Assembly (NCBI RefSeq): GCF_002886185.1
Contig: NZ_KZ614146.1
Location: 749,234 to 813,233 of the forward strand
DNA length: 64,000 nt
Direction: 5' to 3'
From: Salipaludibacillus neizhouensis
GTDB taxonomy: Bacteria > Bacillota > Bacilli > Bacillales > Salisediminibacteriaceae
Both the position numbers and the translations under genes were made by a program. The notes beneath the pieces were generated by a model. That model saw only the letters and a program-made list of their open reading frames with translations, was not told the origin of the DNA and ran no database searches. Shown here piece after piece: positions 17,123-26,367 of this stretch (position 1 is the stretch's first letter; the number at the start of each line of letters is the position of its first letter).

Positions 17123-18025
17123 TTGGAAGATCAGGCAGGTAAATACAACATAAAAGCTGTTTCTAAATTGCTTGGCATCCATCCTGGTACGTTGAGAGCC
17201 TGGGAAAGAAGATATCAACTTATTCAACCTGTCAGAAATGATGCCGGGCATCGTTTGTATACAGATGAACAATTAAAAGTACTAAAATGGATTATTAATA
17301 AAGTTGATAATGGATTTACGATCAGCCAAGCAGTCGAATTATTGGACAAGCATGACTATCAGGAAGTTATGGAGGAAGAGACAGCTAATTATAATCAAAT
17401 CGGAAAATTAAAAAAAGATTTACTGTCATCATTACTTAAATTTAATGAAACAAAAAGTAATGAACTTCTAGATCAAGCTTTTGGTGTGTTTTCCACTGAA
17501 AAAGTTGTTATTAACATTCTTGGAGGGATCTTAGCAGACGTCGGTGACAAATGGGAAAAAAAAGAAATAACTACAGCGCATGAACATTTCGTGACTTCTT
17601 TTTTACGGACGAAAATTGGTATGGTTTTTCATAATTTACCTGTTAATGGTCTGTTACCTAAAGTTATCTGCGTTTGCGGACCAGAAGAACGACATGAAAT
17701 AGGATTACTTATATTTACATTTTTCTTGAAGCGTAGAGGGTATGAGACCATTTATCTTGGTTCAGGAATTCCTGAAGATGATGTATTTCTGGTTGTTAAT
17801 GAAGTCGAGCCGAAAATGATTATCATCTCTTGCACAATGAGTGAATATTTAAAAAATACGATGCAGCTTGCTGAAAACCTCCATAATGATTTTTCGTATC
17901 TTTCTGTAGGTGTTGGAGGACATGCAATAAAAGGTCTCTATAGCACAGATGATTTAAAATATAATTCATTTTTTGTTGGAGATTCTGAAGAGGAATGGAC
18001 AAAGTGGTTAAAAGAAAAGCTATGA
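17123..18025 (+). CDS. MerR-family regulator with cobalamin-binding domain (CarH/LitR-like)
   Basis: Regulator of 300 residues. A MerR winged helix (about 8-75, TLRAWERRYQL, GHRLYTDEQL) is followed by a helical cap domain (about 95-170) and a Rossmann cobalamin-binding domain (about 178-295). The cap carries the W-x9-EH signature (W144, E154, H155) of adenosylcobalamin photoreceptors. The lower cobalt ligand lies in ERHEIG (H191); TMSEYL and VGVGG complete the pocket. The histidine that ligates cobalt after illumination in Thermus CarH follows the tryptophan there; here it is E145, so light response may differ. The TTG start has AGGTGA upstream. It takes the place of ypbG between ypbF and ypbH. 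Confidence 0.85.
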   Translation: MEDQAGKYNIKAVSKLLGIHPGTLRAWERRYQLIQPVRNDAGHRLYTDEQLKVLKWIINKVDNGFTISQAVELLDKHDYQEVMEEETANYNQIGKLKKDLLSSLLKFNETKSNELLDQAFGVFSTEKVVINILGGILADVGDKWEKKEITTAHEHFVTSFLRTKIGMVFHNLPVNGLLPKVICVCGPEERHEIGLLIFTFFLKRRGYETIYLGSGIPEDDVFLVVNEVEPKMIIISCTMSEYLKNTMQLAENLHNDFSYLSVGVGGHAIKGLYSTDDLKYNSFFVGDSEEEWTKWLKEKL

Positions 18026-18146
18026 ACTTGAAACTTTGTATAAACCCTATGGAACCCTTTCTTTATGAATAACATACTTTATCATAATCACGATAAGAGA
18101 GAGGACCTCTTTTCTGAAAAAGGAACAGAATGAGGGAGGGTGTTCT

Positions 18147-18734
18147 ATGCGTCTTGAGAGATTAGCTTATGATAAAATGAAAATATTTCTAACGTATGAT
18201 GATCTCGATCAACGTGGGATTTCAACAGAGAATACATGGTTTGATACCCCAGTTATTGATGAAGTTTTTCGGGATATGATTACAGAGGCAAGTGTAAAGC
18301 TCGATTTTGATCCAGATGGTCCTATTGTTGTGGAAGTATACTCTGTTCCTAGTCAGGGAATTGTTATTATTGTCACTAAAACAGAAGAATTAGTGGAAGA
18401 TCATGATGAAATTAGTATGGATTGGGATATTTCAAGTGCTGTTTCTAGTACTGATCCATTTATTTATCGTTTTGAGAGCCTGGATGATGTCATTCATCTT
18501 GCAGTTGAACTAAGCAGAATCAATGTTCAGGAAGGCCAGTTATATAGCTATGAAAACAACTATTATTTATTATTTCCTACCGAGATTTATTCTACTGATG
18601 AGATGCTATATTACGAACCGTTGATTCAAGAATATGGGAACCGTACCACTCATACTAAAGCTCTTCTTGAGGCGTATGGAAATCCAATTATCGTTAAAAA
18701 TGCTGTCAAAAATTTAATTAAATATTTTTGTTGA
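18147..18734 (+). CDS. ypbH: Adaptor protein YpbH (MecA paralogue)
   Basis: MecA/YpbH-family adaptor of 195 residues. The N-terminal 60 residues recognise substrate (MRLERLAYDKMKIFLTYDDL), an acidic linker follows, and the C-terminal half is the ClpC-docking domain (FRFESLDDVI-like segment, YYLLF). In B. subtilis MecA and YpbH deliver proteins to ClpCP, and YpbH affects competence and sporulation. Position before gudB favours YpbH over MecA. A short terminator overlaps the stop. Confidence 0.88.
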   Translation: MRLERLAYDKMKIFLTYDDLDQRGISTENTWFDTPVIDEVFRDMITEASVKLDFDPDGPIVVEVYSVPSQGIVIIVTKTEELVEDHDEISMDWDISSAVSSTDPFIYRFESLDDVIHLAVELSRINVQEGQLYSYENNYYLLFPTEIYSTDEMLYYEPLIQEYGNRTTHTKALLEAYGNPIIVKNAVKNLIKYFC

Positions 18735-18757
18735 AACCCATTTTGAATGGGTTTTTT
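18734..18757 (+). terminator. Terminator after ypbH
   Basis: AAACCCATT pairs with AATGGGTTT across a three-base loop, with a T-run immediately after. Confidence 0.85.
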
Positions 18758-18939
18758 TCTAATTAGAACATAGACTATACATTCATTGGTTAAACGCGAG
18801 GGTGCTCTGAAATGTATCTGAGAAAATATAAAGTATATGGAAAGAAAAGTGGAATTATAGCCATAACTTCTTTATAGTTAGAGGTAGATAGAGTAACTGA
18901 AAAGTTCATAAACTATGGAGATCTGCAGAGGTGATATCA

Positions 18940-20235
18940 ATGGAAGGAAGCGAAAAGGTGGAAAATACAGAGAAGAACGTAAAGGAAGCCAAAAAGTCCA
19001 GCCAAAATGTATTGCAATCAACTCAAATTGTTATTAAACAAGCCTTAGAAAAACTCGGTTATTCTGACGAGGTTTACGAGTTGATGAAAGAACCCCTTAG
19101 AATGATGACTGTAAGAATTCCAATTAGAATGGATGACGATTCAATTAAAATATTTACCGGGTATCGTGCCCAGCATAACGATGCTGTTGGACCAACTAAG
19201 GGAGGCGTAAGATTTCATCCGGATGTTTCAGAAACTGAAGTGAAAGCTTTATCGATATGGATGAGCTTGAAAGCCGGGATTATGGATTTACCTTACGGTG
19301 GTGGTAAGGGCGGGATCGTATGTGATCCAAGAGAAATGTCATTCCGTGAAATTGAACGTTTAAGTCGGGGATATGTTCGTGCAATTAGCCAAATCGTAGG
19401 CCCAACTAAAGATATCCCGGCACCAGATGTGTTTACAAATTCACAAATAATGGCTTGGATGATGGATGAATATAGTCGTATGAAGGAGTTTGATTCTCCT
19501 GGCTTTATCACCGGAAAACCTCTTGTTCTTGGAGGATCTCACGGTAGGGAGTCTGCCACAGCAAAAGGTGTTACGATATGCATTCGAGAAGCAGCCAAAA
19601 AAAAGGGCGTTAACTTAGAAGGGGCGAGAATTGTTATCCAAGGTTTCGGGAATGCGGGAAGTTTTTTAGCTAAATTCATGCATGATTCAGGAGCTAAAGT
19701 GGTAGGTATTTCCGATGTATATGGTGGTTTATACGATCCAGAAGGACTTGATATAGATTATTTATTAGATCGACGTGACAGCTTTGGTACGGTATCCAAA
19801 CTGTTCAAAGATACGGTTACAAATAAAGAACTATTAGAATTAGATTGTGACATATTAGTTCCTGCTGCCATAGAAAATCAAATTACAGAAGAAAATGCGC
19901 ATAAAATTAAAGCTAACATTGTTGTGGAAGCGGCCAATGGACCAACGACAATGGAAGCAACCAAGATACTAAATGATCGTGGAGTTTTACTAGTTCCTGA
20001 TGTATTAGCCAGTGCAGGCGGAGTTACGGTGTCTTATTTTGAATGGGTGCAAAATAACCAAGGATTTTATTGGGAAGAAGAAGAAGTAGCGATTAAGTTG
20101 GAAAAAGTAATGGTAAGTTCTTTTGATAATGTTTACCGTGTCGCAACCACTCGAAATGTGGACATGCGATTAGCTTCATATATGGTAGGCGTGAGAAAAA
20201 TGGCTGAAGCGAGCAGGTTTAGAGGCTGGATTTAA
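18940..20235 (+). CDS. gudB: NAD-dependent glutamate dehydrogenase GudB
   Basis: Glutamate dehydrogenase of 431 residues converting glutamate to 2-oxoglutarate and ammonia. Seen: GGGKGGI with the catalytic lysine region (about 105-115), PAPDVFTNSQ, the dinucleotide fold GFGNAGS, AAIENQIT and a FRGWI C-terminus. The segment around FHPDVSETEVKALSIW has no tandem three-residue duplication, unlike the inactive gudB of B. subtilis 168, so this enzyme should be active. ATG 18940 is chosen with AGAGGTG six bases upstream; GTG 18931 lies inside that site. A terminator follows. Confidence 0.95.
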   Translation: MEGSEKVENTEKNVKEAKKSSQNVLQSTQIVIKQALEKLGYSDEVYELMKEPLRMMTVRIPIRMDDDSIKIFTGYRAQHNDAVGPTKGGVRFHPDVSETEVKALSIWMSLKAGIMDLPYGGGKGGIVCDPREMSFREIERLSRGYVRAISQIVGPTKDIPAPDVFTNSQIMAWMMDEYSRMKEFDSPGFITGKPLVLGGSHGRESATAKGVTICIREAAKKKGVNLEGARIVIQGFGNAGSFLAKFMHDSGAKVVGISDVYGGLYDPEGLDIDYLLDRRDSFGTVSKLFKDTVTNKELLELDCDILVPAAIENQITEENAHKIKANIVVEAANGPTTMEATKILNDRGVLLVPDVLASAGGVTVSYFEWVQNNQGFYWEEEEVAIKLEKVMVSSFDNVYRVATTRNVDMRLASYMVGVRKMAEASRFRGWI

Positions 20236-20342
20236 TCTATTATCAATGATAGAAAAACGAGCGGTAGTTTTGTAAGGTTTTTTCAGTAGGTTATTGATTA
20301 ATTAGAACAGGACGATACCATCTTTTTAAATAAATTCAGATG

Positions 20343-20372
20343 GAATCCCTTATGTTTGTGGGGATTCTTTTT
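20343..20372 (+). terminator. Terminator after gudB
   Basis: GAATCCC pairs with GGGATTC around an eleven-base loop, then five T. It lies 25 bases before the ypdA start. Confidence 0.7.
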
Positions 20373-20396
20373 GATTCGTGAAATGAGGTTGCTAAC

Positions 20397-21386
20397 ATGA
20401 GGAAGGAAGATATTATTATTGTAGGTGCGGGACCTTGTGGATTATCCGCGGCCATTGAATTGCAAAAAAAAGGTTTTAACCCTTTAGTCATTGAACGTGG
20501 CAATATTGTTCATTCATTATACAAATATCCGACCCATCAACAGTTTTTTAGTGCGAGTGAAAAATTGTCTATTGGTGGCATTCCTTTCTACAGTACTGAA
20601 AGAAAGCCAAAACGAAACGAGGCTCTCGTATATTACAGGCAGGTAGTTAAAGATAAAAAAGTTAGAATTAATGCGTATGAAGAAGTTATTTCTATAGATC
20701 CACAAGAAAACAACTCATTTATATTAGAGACAAAAGAAAGATCCGGTAAAACAAAAAAATACATATCCAAGTATATTGTTATTGCAACGGGCTACTATGA
20801 CTCGCCGAATTTCATGGGTATACATGGCGAGGAAAAACCACACGTATATCATTATTTTCATGAAGCACATCCATTTTTCGATCAGGATGTGGCTGTTATA
20901 GGTGGGAAGAATTCGGCGATTGATGCTGCTCTGGAACTGGAAAAGGCAGGTGCCAGAGTACATGTTTATTATCGTGGGGAAGAGTATTCTAAAAGTATCA
21001 AGCCGTGGATTTTACCAGAATTTGCATCATTGGTGAAAAACAAATTGATTAGTATGCATTTTAATACAGAAATTATGGAGATAAAAGATGATACGATTGT
21101 TTCAAAAAGCGGGACATCAATCGAAACGCACAATGCTGATTTTGTTTTTGCAATGACAGGTTACCATCCTGACCATGCTTTTATCCGTGGAATAGGTGTT
21201 ATGATTGATGAGGAAACAGGGCGTCCGGAGTTTGACGCTTCTTCGATGGAAACAAATGTAAATAATATTTTTATAGCCGGAGTTATTGCAGCTGGAAACA
21301 ATGCCAATGAAATTTTTATAGAAAATGGCAGACATCACGGAGAAATCATCGCGGATTACCTAGTAGAGAAAAAAACATCAATATAG
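20397..21386 (+). CDS. ypdA: Bacillithiol disulfide reductase YpdA (Bdr)
   Basis: FAD/NAD(P)-dependent pyridine nucleotide-disulfide oxidoreductase of 329 residues that returns oxidised bacillithiol to the thiol form. The FAD loop GAGPCGL (10-16) contains C14, the residue shown to be essential in staphylococcal YpdA; there is no CxxC. The second nucleotide loop is VIGGKNSAIDAALE near 163-176. Gene position after gudB matches B. subtilis. It implies a bacillithiol-using Firmicute. Confidence 0.93.
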   Translation: MRKEDIIIVGAGPCGLSAAIELQKKGFNPLVIERGNIVHSLYKYPTHQQFFSASEKLSIGGIPFYSTERKPKRNEALVYYRQVVKDKKVRINAYEEVISIDPQENNSFILETKERSGKTKKYISKYIVIATGYYDSPNFMGIHGEEKPHVYHYFHEAHPFFDQDVAVIGGKNSAIDAALELEKAGARVHVYYRGEEYSKSIKPWILPEFASLVKNKLISMHFNTEIMEIKDDTIVSKSGTSIETHNADFVFAMTGYHPDHAFIRGIGVMIDEETGRPEFDASSMETNVNNIFIAGVIAAGNNANEIFIENGRHHGEIIADYLVEKKTSI

Positions 21387-21423
21387 GTGGAAGAAGAGAG
21401 GTTTTATGCTACCGAACAGAGGG

Positions 21424-21526
21424 GCTCGAATCCGCTCTAGGCGGACGCTTTCCGCGGGCAGTGCTTCAGCCTCCTCGGGAAAGTTCGTCCTTGCGGAGTC
21501 GCCGCCTTTGCTACTTCGAGCTTTTT
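21424..21526 (+). repeat. GC-rich intergenic element (complete copy)
   Basis: A GC-rich island of about 100 bases in AT-rich surroundings. Its ends form an inverted repeat (GCTCGAA at 21424, TTCGAGC at 21515), with a second nested pair GGCGG (21440) and CCGCC (21502), then a T-run. It codes for nothing visible. A truncated copy lies at 35883 and a degenerate one at 16923. It resembles the small palindromic elements scattered in Bacillaceae genomes. Confidence 0.55.
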
Positions 21527-21562
21527 AAACCCTATGGTTAAGAAAGCAGTTCTTTTGCTTTA

Positions 21563-21590
21563 AATAAGACGCTACATGTTTTTCTTATTA
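21563..21590 (+). repeat. Solo terminator-like module of the interspersed repeat
   Basis: ATAAGACGCTACATGTTTTT then CTTAT. It matches the 3' module of the repeats at 39.8 and 46.3 kb and the solo copy at 1523, but the central stem has decayed. Confidence 0.4.
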
Positions 21591-21617
21591 AACTTCATCA
21601 AAACGCTAGTATTTTGA

Positions 21618-22586
21618 TTATAGATCAAAGGAAGAATGGAGAGACTTTGTTTCTGATGAGCTTTCCAAGGCTACCATTAACTTTATTCGAGCTTTTTGTC
21701 CACTTAGTCCATTGGTGAAAATGACCCCAATATCTTTCAAGTGTTTTCCTCCCCCTTTATATCCGTAAACATCTTGAACGATTCCATTAAAACAGCGGGA
21801 AACTAAAACAACAGGAATATTATTTTGAACAAGTTTTTCAATTGCAGATACAAGCTCAGGTGGAACATTGCCTTGACCAAGTGCTTCAATGACAAGGCCG
21901 TCCATATGAATATTACATATTGCATCAAAGACTTCTTTTTCCATCCCTGCGACTGCTTTTACAAGTAAAACTTTTTTAGACATTTTTTCAACGGGAAAAG
22001 TCTCTTGTTTTGTTGGTGATTGGTGAAATTGTACGTGACGCTTCGTAACAATACCAATTGGTCCATACTGTGGACTTTGAAAGGTTGCAATATTACTTGT
22101 GTGAGTTTTAGTAACGTTTTTAGCTGTATGGATTTCATCATTAAGTACAACTAGAACCCCTTTATCGTGAGCTTGATCACTCATTGCAGTTCTAACGGAT
22201 GACAAGAGGTTATAAGGGCCATCTGAGCCAAGCTCATTACTGGATCTCATTGCCCCAGTTACTACTACTGGAACCGAGGAGATCACCGTTAAATCTAAAA
22301 GATATGCTGTTTCTTCTAATGTATCGGTGCCGTGAGTTATAACAACTCCGTCAAATGCTTCATTTATCACTCTTTCATCAATTCTTTTGGCTAGCGAAAG
22401 CATATTCACGATCGTCATATGAGGAGAAGGAACATTTAAAAAGTCTTCAACAGAAATTGAAACGTTTTCCATTTTCATGATTGTGTCATGAAGGGGGTTA
22501 TTAGAATTTGGTTTCACTTCTCCTGTTTGAACGTCTTCGCTCATAGCAATCGTACCACCTGTATGTAAAATAAGTATCTTTTTCAT
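21618..22586 (-). CDS. ansA: L-asparaginase, AnsA type
   Basis: Cytoplasmic type I asparaginase of 322 residues, converting asparagine to aspartate and ammonia. The first catalytic threonine is in HTGGTIAMSE (about 8-17) and the second in VITHGTDTLEETAYLL (about 84-99); SSNELGSDGPYNL is also typical. No signal peptide is present. GGAGG precedes the start. It is the only minus-strand gene between 12.6 kb and the right edge. No ansB or ansR regulator is adjacent. Confidence 0.95.
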   Translation of the reverse strand: MKKILILHTGGTIAMSEDVQTGEVKPNSNNPLHDTIMKMENVSISVEDFLNVPSPHMTIVNMLSLAKRIDERVINEAFDGVVITHGTDTLEETAYLLDLTVISSVPVVVTGAMRSSNELGSDGPYNLLSSVRTAMSDQAHDKGVLVVLNDEIHTAKNVTKTHTSNIATFQSPQYGPIGIVTKRHVQFHQSPTKQETFPVEKMSKKVLLVKAVAGMEKEVFDAICNIHMDGLVIEALGQGNVPPELVSAIEKLVQNNIPVVLVSRCFNGIVQDVYGYKGGGKHLKDIGVIFTNGLSGQKARIKLMVALESSSETKSLHSSFDL

Positions 22587-22719
22587 TTTAGGCCTCCTTT
22601 AAGTATGATTTGAATCACAAGGTTATTATTGCATTATGCGTAAACTTTTTCTACTATAGTAGTAGTTAATAAAAAATGTCCGTGGCAATATTTAATTTTA
22701 CAGGGGAAGGAAATTTGCT

Positions 22720-23391
22720 ATGCTTTCGATTATAACAGTGGCAATCACTCCTGCTATAGCACTTTTAATCTTTTTTTATTTAAAAGATGAATTTGAACAA
22801 GAACCTGTTTTGATGGTTATACGCTGTTTTATTTTTGGGGCACTTTTAGTGTTCCCTGTGATGTTCATTCAATTTGTCATTACGGAAGAAACTACTTTTA
22901 ATTCTTCTCTTTTAATTACTTTTTTTCAAGTTGCTTTTGTAGAAGAATTCATTAAATGGTTTATTGTTCTTGTTGCAGTTTTTTACCATGTACATTTTAA
23001 CCAACGGTATGATGGAATTGTTTATTCCACTGCTGTAGCGTTAGGATTTGCATCGATTGAGAATATTCTCTTTATATTAGCTAATGGGCTAGATACTGCA
23101 TTTTACCGTGCAATTTTTCCGGTTACAAGTCACGCATTATTCGGAGTTGTAATGGGCTATTATTTTGGTAAAGCGAAGTTTCATATAAATAAACGAAACA
23201 GGTATTTATTTCTAGCTTTATTCATTCCTATTGTGTTACATGGGTTTTATAATTTGATTTTGGCCAGCCTTAATCACTGGATATATGCTTTGGCTCCGTT
23301 TATGGTTTGTTTATGGATTGTAGCTTTAAGGAATATTAAAAAAGCAAATCAGAATCAAGCTCTTCACATTATTAAAGATGTTACAGGCTAA
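22720..23391 (+). CDS. prsW: PrsW-family intramembrane protease
   Basis: Polytopic protease of 223 residues. In B. subtilis PrsW makes the first cut in the anti-sigma factor RsiW in response to antimicrobial peptides. The motifs VEEFIKW, GIVYSTAVALGFASIEN, SHALFGVVMGYYFG and HGFYN place the glutamates and histidines of the active site in membrane helices. About seven hydrophobic segments are seen. Position before sleB matches B. subtilis prsW (formerly ypdC). No sigW/rsiW is in this window. Confidence 0.93.
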   Translation: MLSIITVAITPAIALLIFFYLKDEFEQEPVLMVIRCFIFGALLVFPVMFIQFVITEETTFNSSLLITFFQVAFVEEFIKWFIVLVAVFYHVHFNQRYDGIVYSTAVALGFASIENILFILANGLDTAFYRAIFPVTSHALFGVVMGYYFGKAKFHINKRNRYLFLALFIPIVLHGFYNLILASLNHWIYALAPFMVCLWIVALRNIKKANQNQALHIIKDVTG

Positions 23392-23505
23392 AGGACTCGA
23401 ATTCTTGAATCTACCCCCTCTTTCGTTGTATAGTGATATTTAATAACTTTTAAACACGTTATAATGCTTAAAACGAGAATGGATGTTGAAAAAGGAGTGA
23501 TCTTT

Positions 23506-23673
23506 TTGCCTGAAACGAAACATAGGTATAAGGTAACAATTCGTTGTCAAGAATGCGGAGAGAAATATATCCTTCGCGGACGACCTAATGAATTAGGCGG
23601 TTTTGACACGGGATTTAAACGTTGTGTCTGCGGAAATGAAACTAAAATTGATTTAGATGTTACACCTGAATAA
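23506..23673 (+). CDS. Small zinc-ribbon protein
   Basis: Protein of 55 residues with a CQEC knuckle near residue 14 and a second knuckle CVCG near residue 41, together a plausible zinc ribbon; the rest is charged. Start TTG 23506 is preferred because GGAG lies eight bases upstream; the longer in-frame form from 23464 has no ribosome site. It sits between prsW and sleB and ends at a perfect terminator, so it is a real short gene. Function unknown. Confidence 0.7.
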   Translation: MPETKHRYKVTIRCQECGEKYILRGRPNELGGFDTGFKRCVCGNETKIDLDVTPE

Positions 23674-23680
23674 AGAAAAA

Positions 23681-23710
23681 ATACAAGGCGATTGCGCCTT
23701 GTATTTTTTT
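23681..23710 (+). terminator. Terminator after the zinc-ribbon gene
   Basis: ATACAAGGCG and CGCCTTGTAT form a perfect 10-bp stem with a four-base loop and eight T. The 244 bases from here to sleB hold a 12-bp palindrome at 23776 (GAGCAATTGCTC) but no gene. Confidence 0.92.
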
Positions 23711-23954
23711 TGTTTAACTATCTTTTAATAGTAGTATTCTCTACCAACAAATTAAGATCCAAGTGATATCCCATGGAGCAATTGCTCGAGGCGACTTATG
23801 GATCGACACGGAAGTAAGCAGTAATTCTTCAAACTTATGTGATAACTATTCAAATTTTTAGAAACAAGGATTTAGAATAAAATCGTAACTTTAGATAAAA
23901 CTAGATGTATTCCAAATAATTGTGATATACGAGCATGATAGAAGGAGGATTTAG

Positions 23955-24962
23955 ATGAAGTGGTATAAAGGTAAAACGATCCAACAACTCTTGTTTTATA
24001 TTACTTTCGTATGTTTGTTTACTATGGCTCTGCCAGTTGACACAGATGCTTTTTCAGATCAAGTGGTTCAAAAAGGCGCTACAGGTGAAGATGTCGTTGA
24101 GCTTCAAGCCAGGCTTCAATACAACGGCTATTACGAGGGAGATATCGATGGTGTTTTTGGGTGGGGGACCTATTGGTCAGTACGTAACTTCCAAGAAAAA
24201 TTTGAATTAGAGGTAGATGGTTTAGTAGGACAAAAAATGAAAGGTATGCTTGAAAAAGCTACAGAGTTTGATAAGGAATTTGTACATCGGATGTTAAGGG
24301 AAGGAAGGGAGTTTACTTACTATGGAGGCGTAGATAAGAATATACAGAAAGGACCTAAAGGCGGTAAAGATAAAGAGGACCCTAAACCAAAAAAAGATAC
24401 ACAGGAAACGAAGCAACCAGCTAAAGAAAAGGCACCTGATCAGGCAGCACCAGAACCTCCAGCAGAAGCGGAAACGCCTGAAGAAGGAACACCAAAGCGT
24501 TATCCAGGTGAAGATATTCCGGATGAAACACCGGCTCCTGAGGAAGCAGTCCCACAGGAAGATGATGGGGTTAGTATTCAAAAAGCAGTAAACGTTCCAG
24601 AGGGTTATTCGGATAATGACATCAACATCATGGCTCAGGCGGTACATGGTGAAGCTAGAGGAGAACCTCACGTCGGAAAAGTAGCTGTAGCGGCGGTTAT
24701 TTTAAATCGTGTACAAAGCCCAACATTCCCAAATACTGTTACAGACGTCATTTTTGAACCAAGGGCATTTACAGCCGTTGCAGACGGTCAAATTTGGTTA
24801 ACGCCTAATGAAGATGCTAAAAAAGCTGTCTTAGATGCTATTAATGGGCAAGACCCAACTGGAAACGCACTCTATTATTTTAACCCGGACACAGCTACTT
24901 CAGCATGGATATGGGGGAGACCACAAATAAAACAGATCGGCAAGCACGTATTTTGCGAATAA
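23955..24962 (+). CDS. sleB: Spore cortex-lytic enzyme SleB
   Basis: Secreted lytic transglycosylase of 335 residues that breaks down muramic-lactam cortex during germination. Signal peptide about 1-33; peptidoglycan-binding domain (PG_binding_1) about 38-100; a long linker rich in Lys, Pro and Glu about 125-205; catalytic hydrolase_2 domain about 217-335, with the catalytic glutamate at residue 233 in AVHGEARGE. The linker is longer than in B. subtilis SleB (305 residues). ypeB follows 18 bases later, the usual forespore sleB-ypeB operon. Confidence 0.96.
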   Translation: MKWYKGKTIQQLLFYITFVCLFTMALPVDTDAFSDQVVQKGATGEDVVELQARLQYNGYYEGDIDGVFGWGTYWSVRNFQEKFELEVDGLVGQKMKGMLEKATEFDKEFVHRMLREGREFTYYGGVDKNIQKGPKGGKDKEDPKPKKDTQETKQPAKEKAPDQAAPEPPAEAETPEEGTPKRYPGEDIPDETPAPEEAVPQEDDGVSIQKAVNVPEGYSDNDINIMAQAVHGEARGEPHVGKVAVAAVILNRVQSPTFPNTVTDVIFEPRAFTAVADGQIWLTPNEDAKKAVLDAINGQDPTGNALYYFNPDTATSAWIWGRPQIKQIGKHVFCE

Positions 24963-24980
24963 TTAAAGTGAGGTGAGAAT

Positions 24981-26327
24981 ATGATACGCAATATTTTAAT
25001 AGGCGTTTTAGCCGCCGGTGTTATTGGCACTGGAGTCTGGGGCTATAATGAACATCAAGAAAAAGAGGCCTTGGTAATACAAGGGGAAAACACGTACCAA
25101 AGAGCTTTTCATGACTTAACCTACCGTGTAGACTTAATAAATGACGAACTTGGTTCAACACTAGCAATGAATTCAAAGGAAAGATTATCTCCTTCTTTGT
25201 CAGAGGTGTGGAAGATTACTTCGGAAGCGCAAAATGATATTGGTCAATTTCCATTGGTTCTTTCGTCGTTCAGTAAAACCGAAGAATTTTTATATAAACT
25301 TGGAGAATTTTCTTACCGCCATGCGGTTAGAGACTTCGACGAAGAACCATTGACAGAAGATGAGTATGAGAATTTACAAACATTATATAGTCAATCAGAA
25401 GAGATACAAACTGAAATGAGAAATGTTCAATCAAAGGTTTTGAAAGATGATGTTCGTTGGATGGATATTAATGACCAATTGCAAGCTCAAGACGAGCCGT
25501 TAGATAACTCTATCATAGATGGATTTCACATCATTGATGAAAAAGTAGGGGCGTTCTCCGAAGTTGATTTTGGTGCAGGAGATAGTCACTTATCATCCAA
25601 TGCAAAGGAAATTGCTGAGAATTTAAGTGGTGAAGAGATAAATGAAGAAGAAGCAAGAGATAAGGCTGCGAAGTTTCTTGACTCAGGGAATAAAGGTAAC
25701 ATAGATATTGAAATGGCTGGTGAAGGTTTGGAATATGAGGCCTATACCGTAACTGTTCCGGATGAAAAGCATGATACTACGACAACAATGGACATTACGA
25801 AAAAAGGTGGTCATGCAGTTTGGATGCTCAATGAAAGAGAAGTTGAAGAACAAAAAATTAGTTTAAGTGAGGCATCGGAAAAGGCAAAAGCCTTTTTAGA
25901 AAGAAATGAATATGACAGCATGCAATTGGTTGACAGTAAACAATATGACAATATTGGTGTCTTTGAGTTTGTTGTATTAAAAGACGATGTAAGAATTTAT
26001 TCAGATGCGATTGTTTTAGAAGTTGCACTTGATCAAGGCGACGTAATTGGTTTTGAAGCTTTTCCATATTTGGCTAATCATAAAAAAGACCGAGACCTAG
26101 AAGTTTCCCTGACCCAGGAGGAGGCCGAGGAAAATCTAAATCCTCACTTGGATGTGAAAGAGCATCATCTAGGAGTGATTGAAAATCAATTAGAGGAAGA
26201 AGTTTTATGTCATGAGTTTTATGGCGTCATTGATAAAGATACGTTCCGCATTTTTATCAATGCAAAAAGTGGCCGCGAAGAGGTAGTCCAGAAAATGCAA
26301 AACCCTGAACGAATTTTCAAGGGCTGA
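24981..26327 (+). CDS. ypeB: Germination protein YpeB
   Basis: Protein of 448 residues that stabilises and localises SleB in the dormant spore; each protein is needed for the other to accumulate. One N-terminal membrane anchor (about 4-22), a helical N-terminal domain to about 200, and repeated PepSY-type domains in the C-terminal half (ALNEREVEEQKISLSEA region and onward). Length and neighbour agree with YpeB. The proteins are probably transcribed together; a terminator lies 40 bases after the stop. Confidence 0.95.
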   Translation: MIRNILIGVLAAGVIGTGVWGYNEHQEKEALVIQGENTYQRAFHDLTYRVDLINDELGSTLAMNSKERLSPSLSEVWKITSEAQNDIGQFPLVLSSFSKTEEFLYKLGEFSYRHAVRDFDEEPLTEDEYENLQTLYSQSEEIQTEMRNVQSKVLKDDVRWMDINDQLQAQDEPLDNSIIDGFHIIDEKVGAFSEVDFGAGDSHLSSNAKEIAENLSGEEINEEEARDKAAKFLDSGNKGNIDIEMAGEGLEYEAYTVTVPDEKHDTTTTMDITKKGGHAVWMLNEREVEEQKISLSEASEKAKAFLERNEYDSMQLVDSKQYDNIGVFEFVVLKDDVRIYSDAIVLEVALDQGDVIGFEAFPYLANHKKDRDLEVSLTQEEAEENLNPHLDVKEHHLGVIENQLEEEVLCHEFYGVIDKDTFRIFINAKSGREEVVQKMQNPERIFKG

Positions 26328-26367
26328 ACATCTTTAAAAAAGAAAACCATCAATATTATTAAAACTC

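Noticed and set aside
24360-24530. Repetitive Lys/Pro/Glu coding in sleB as a tandem repeat element
   Set aside because: A low-complexity linker inside an intact gene; no regular repeat unit.
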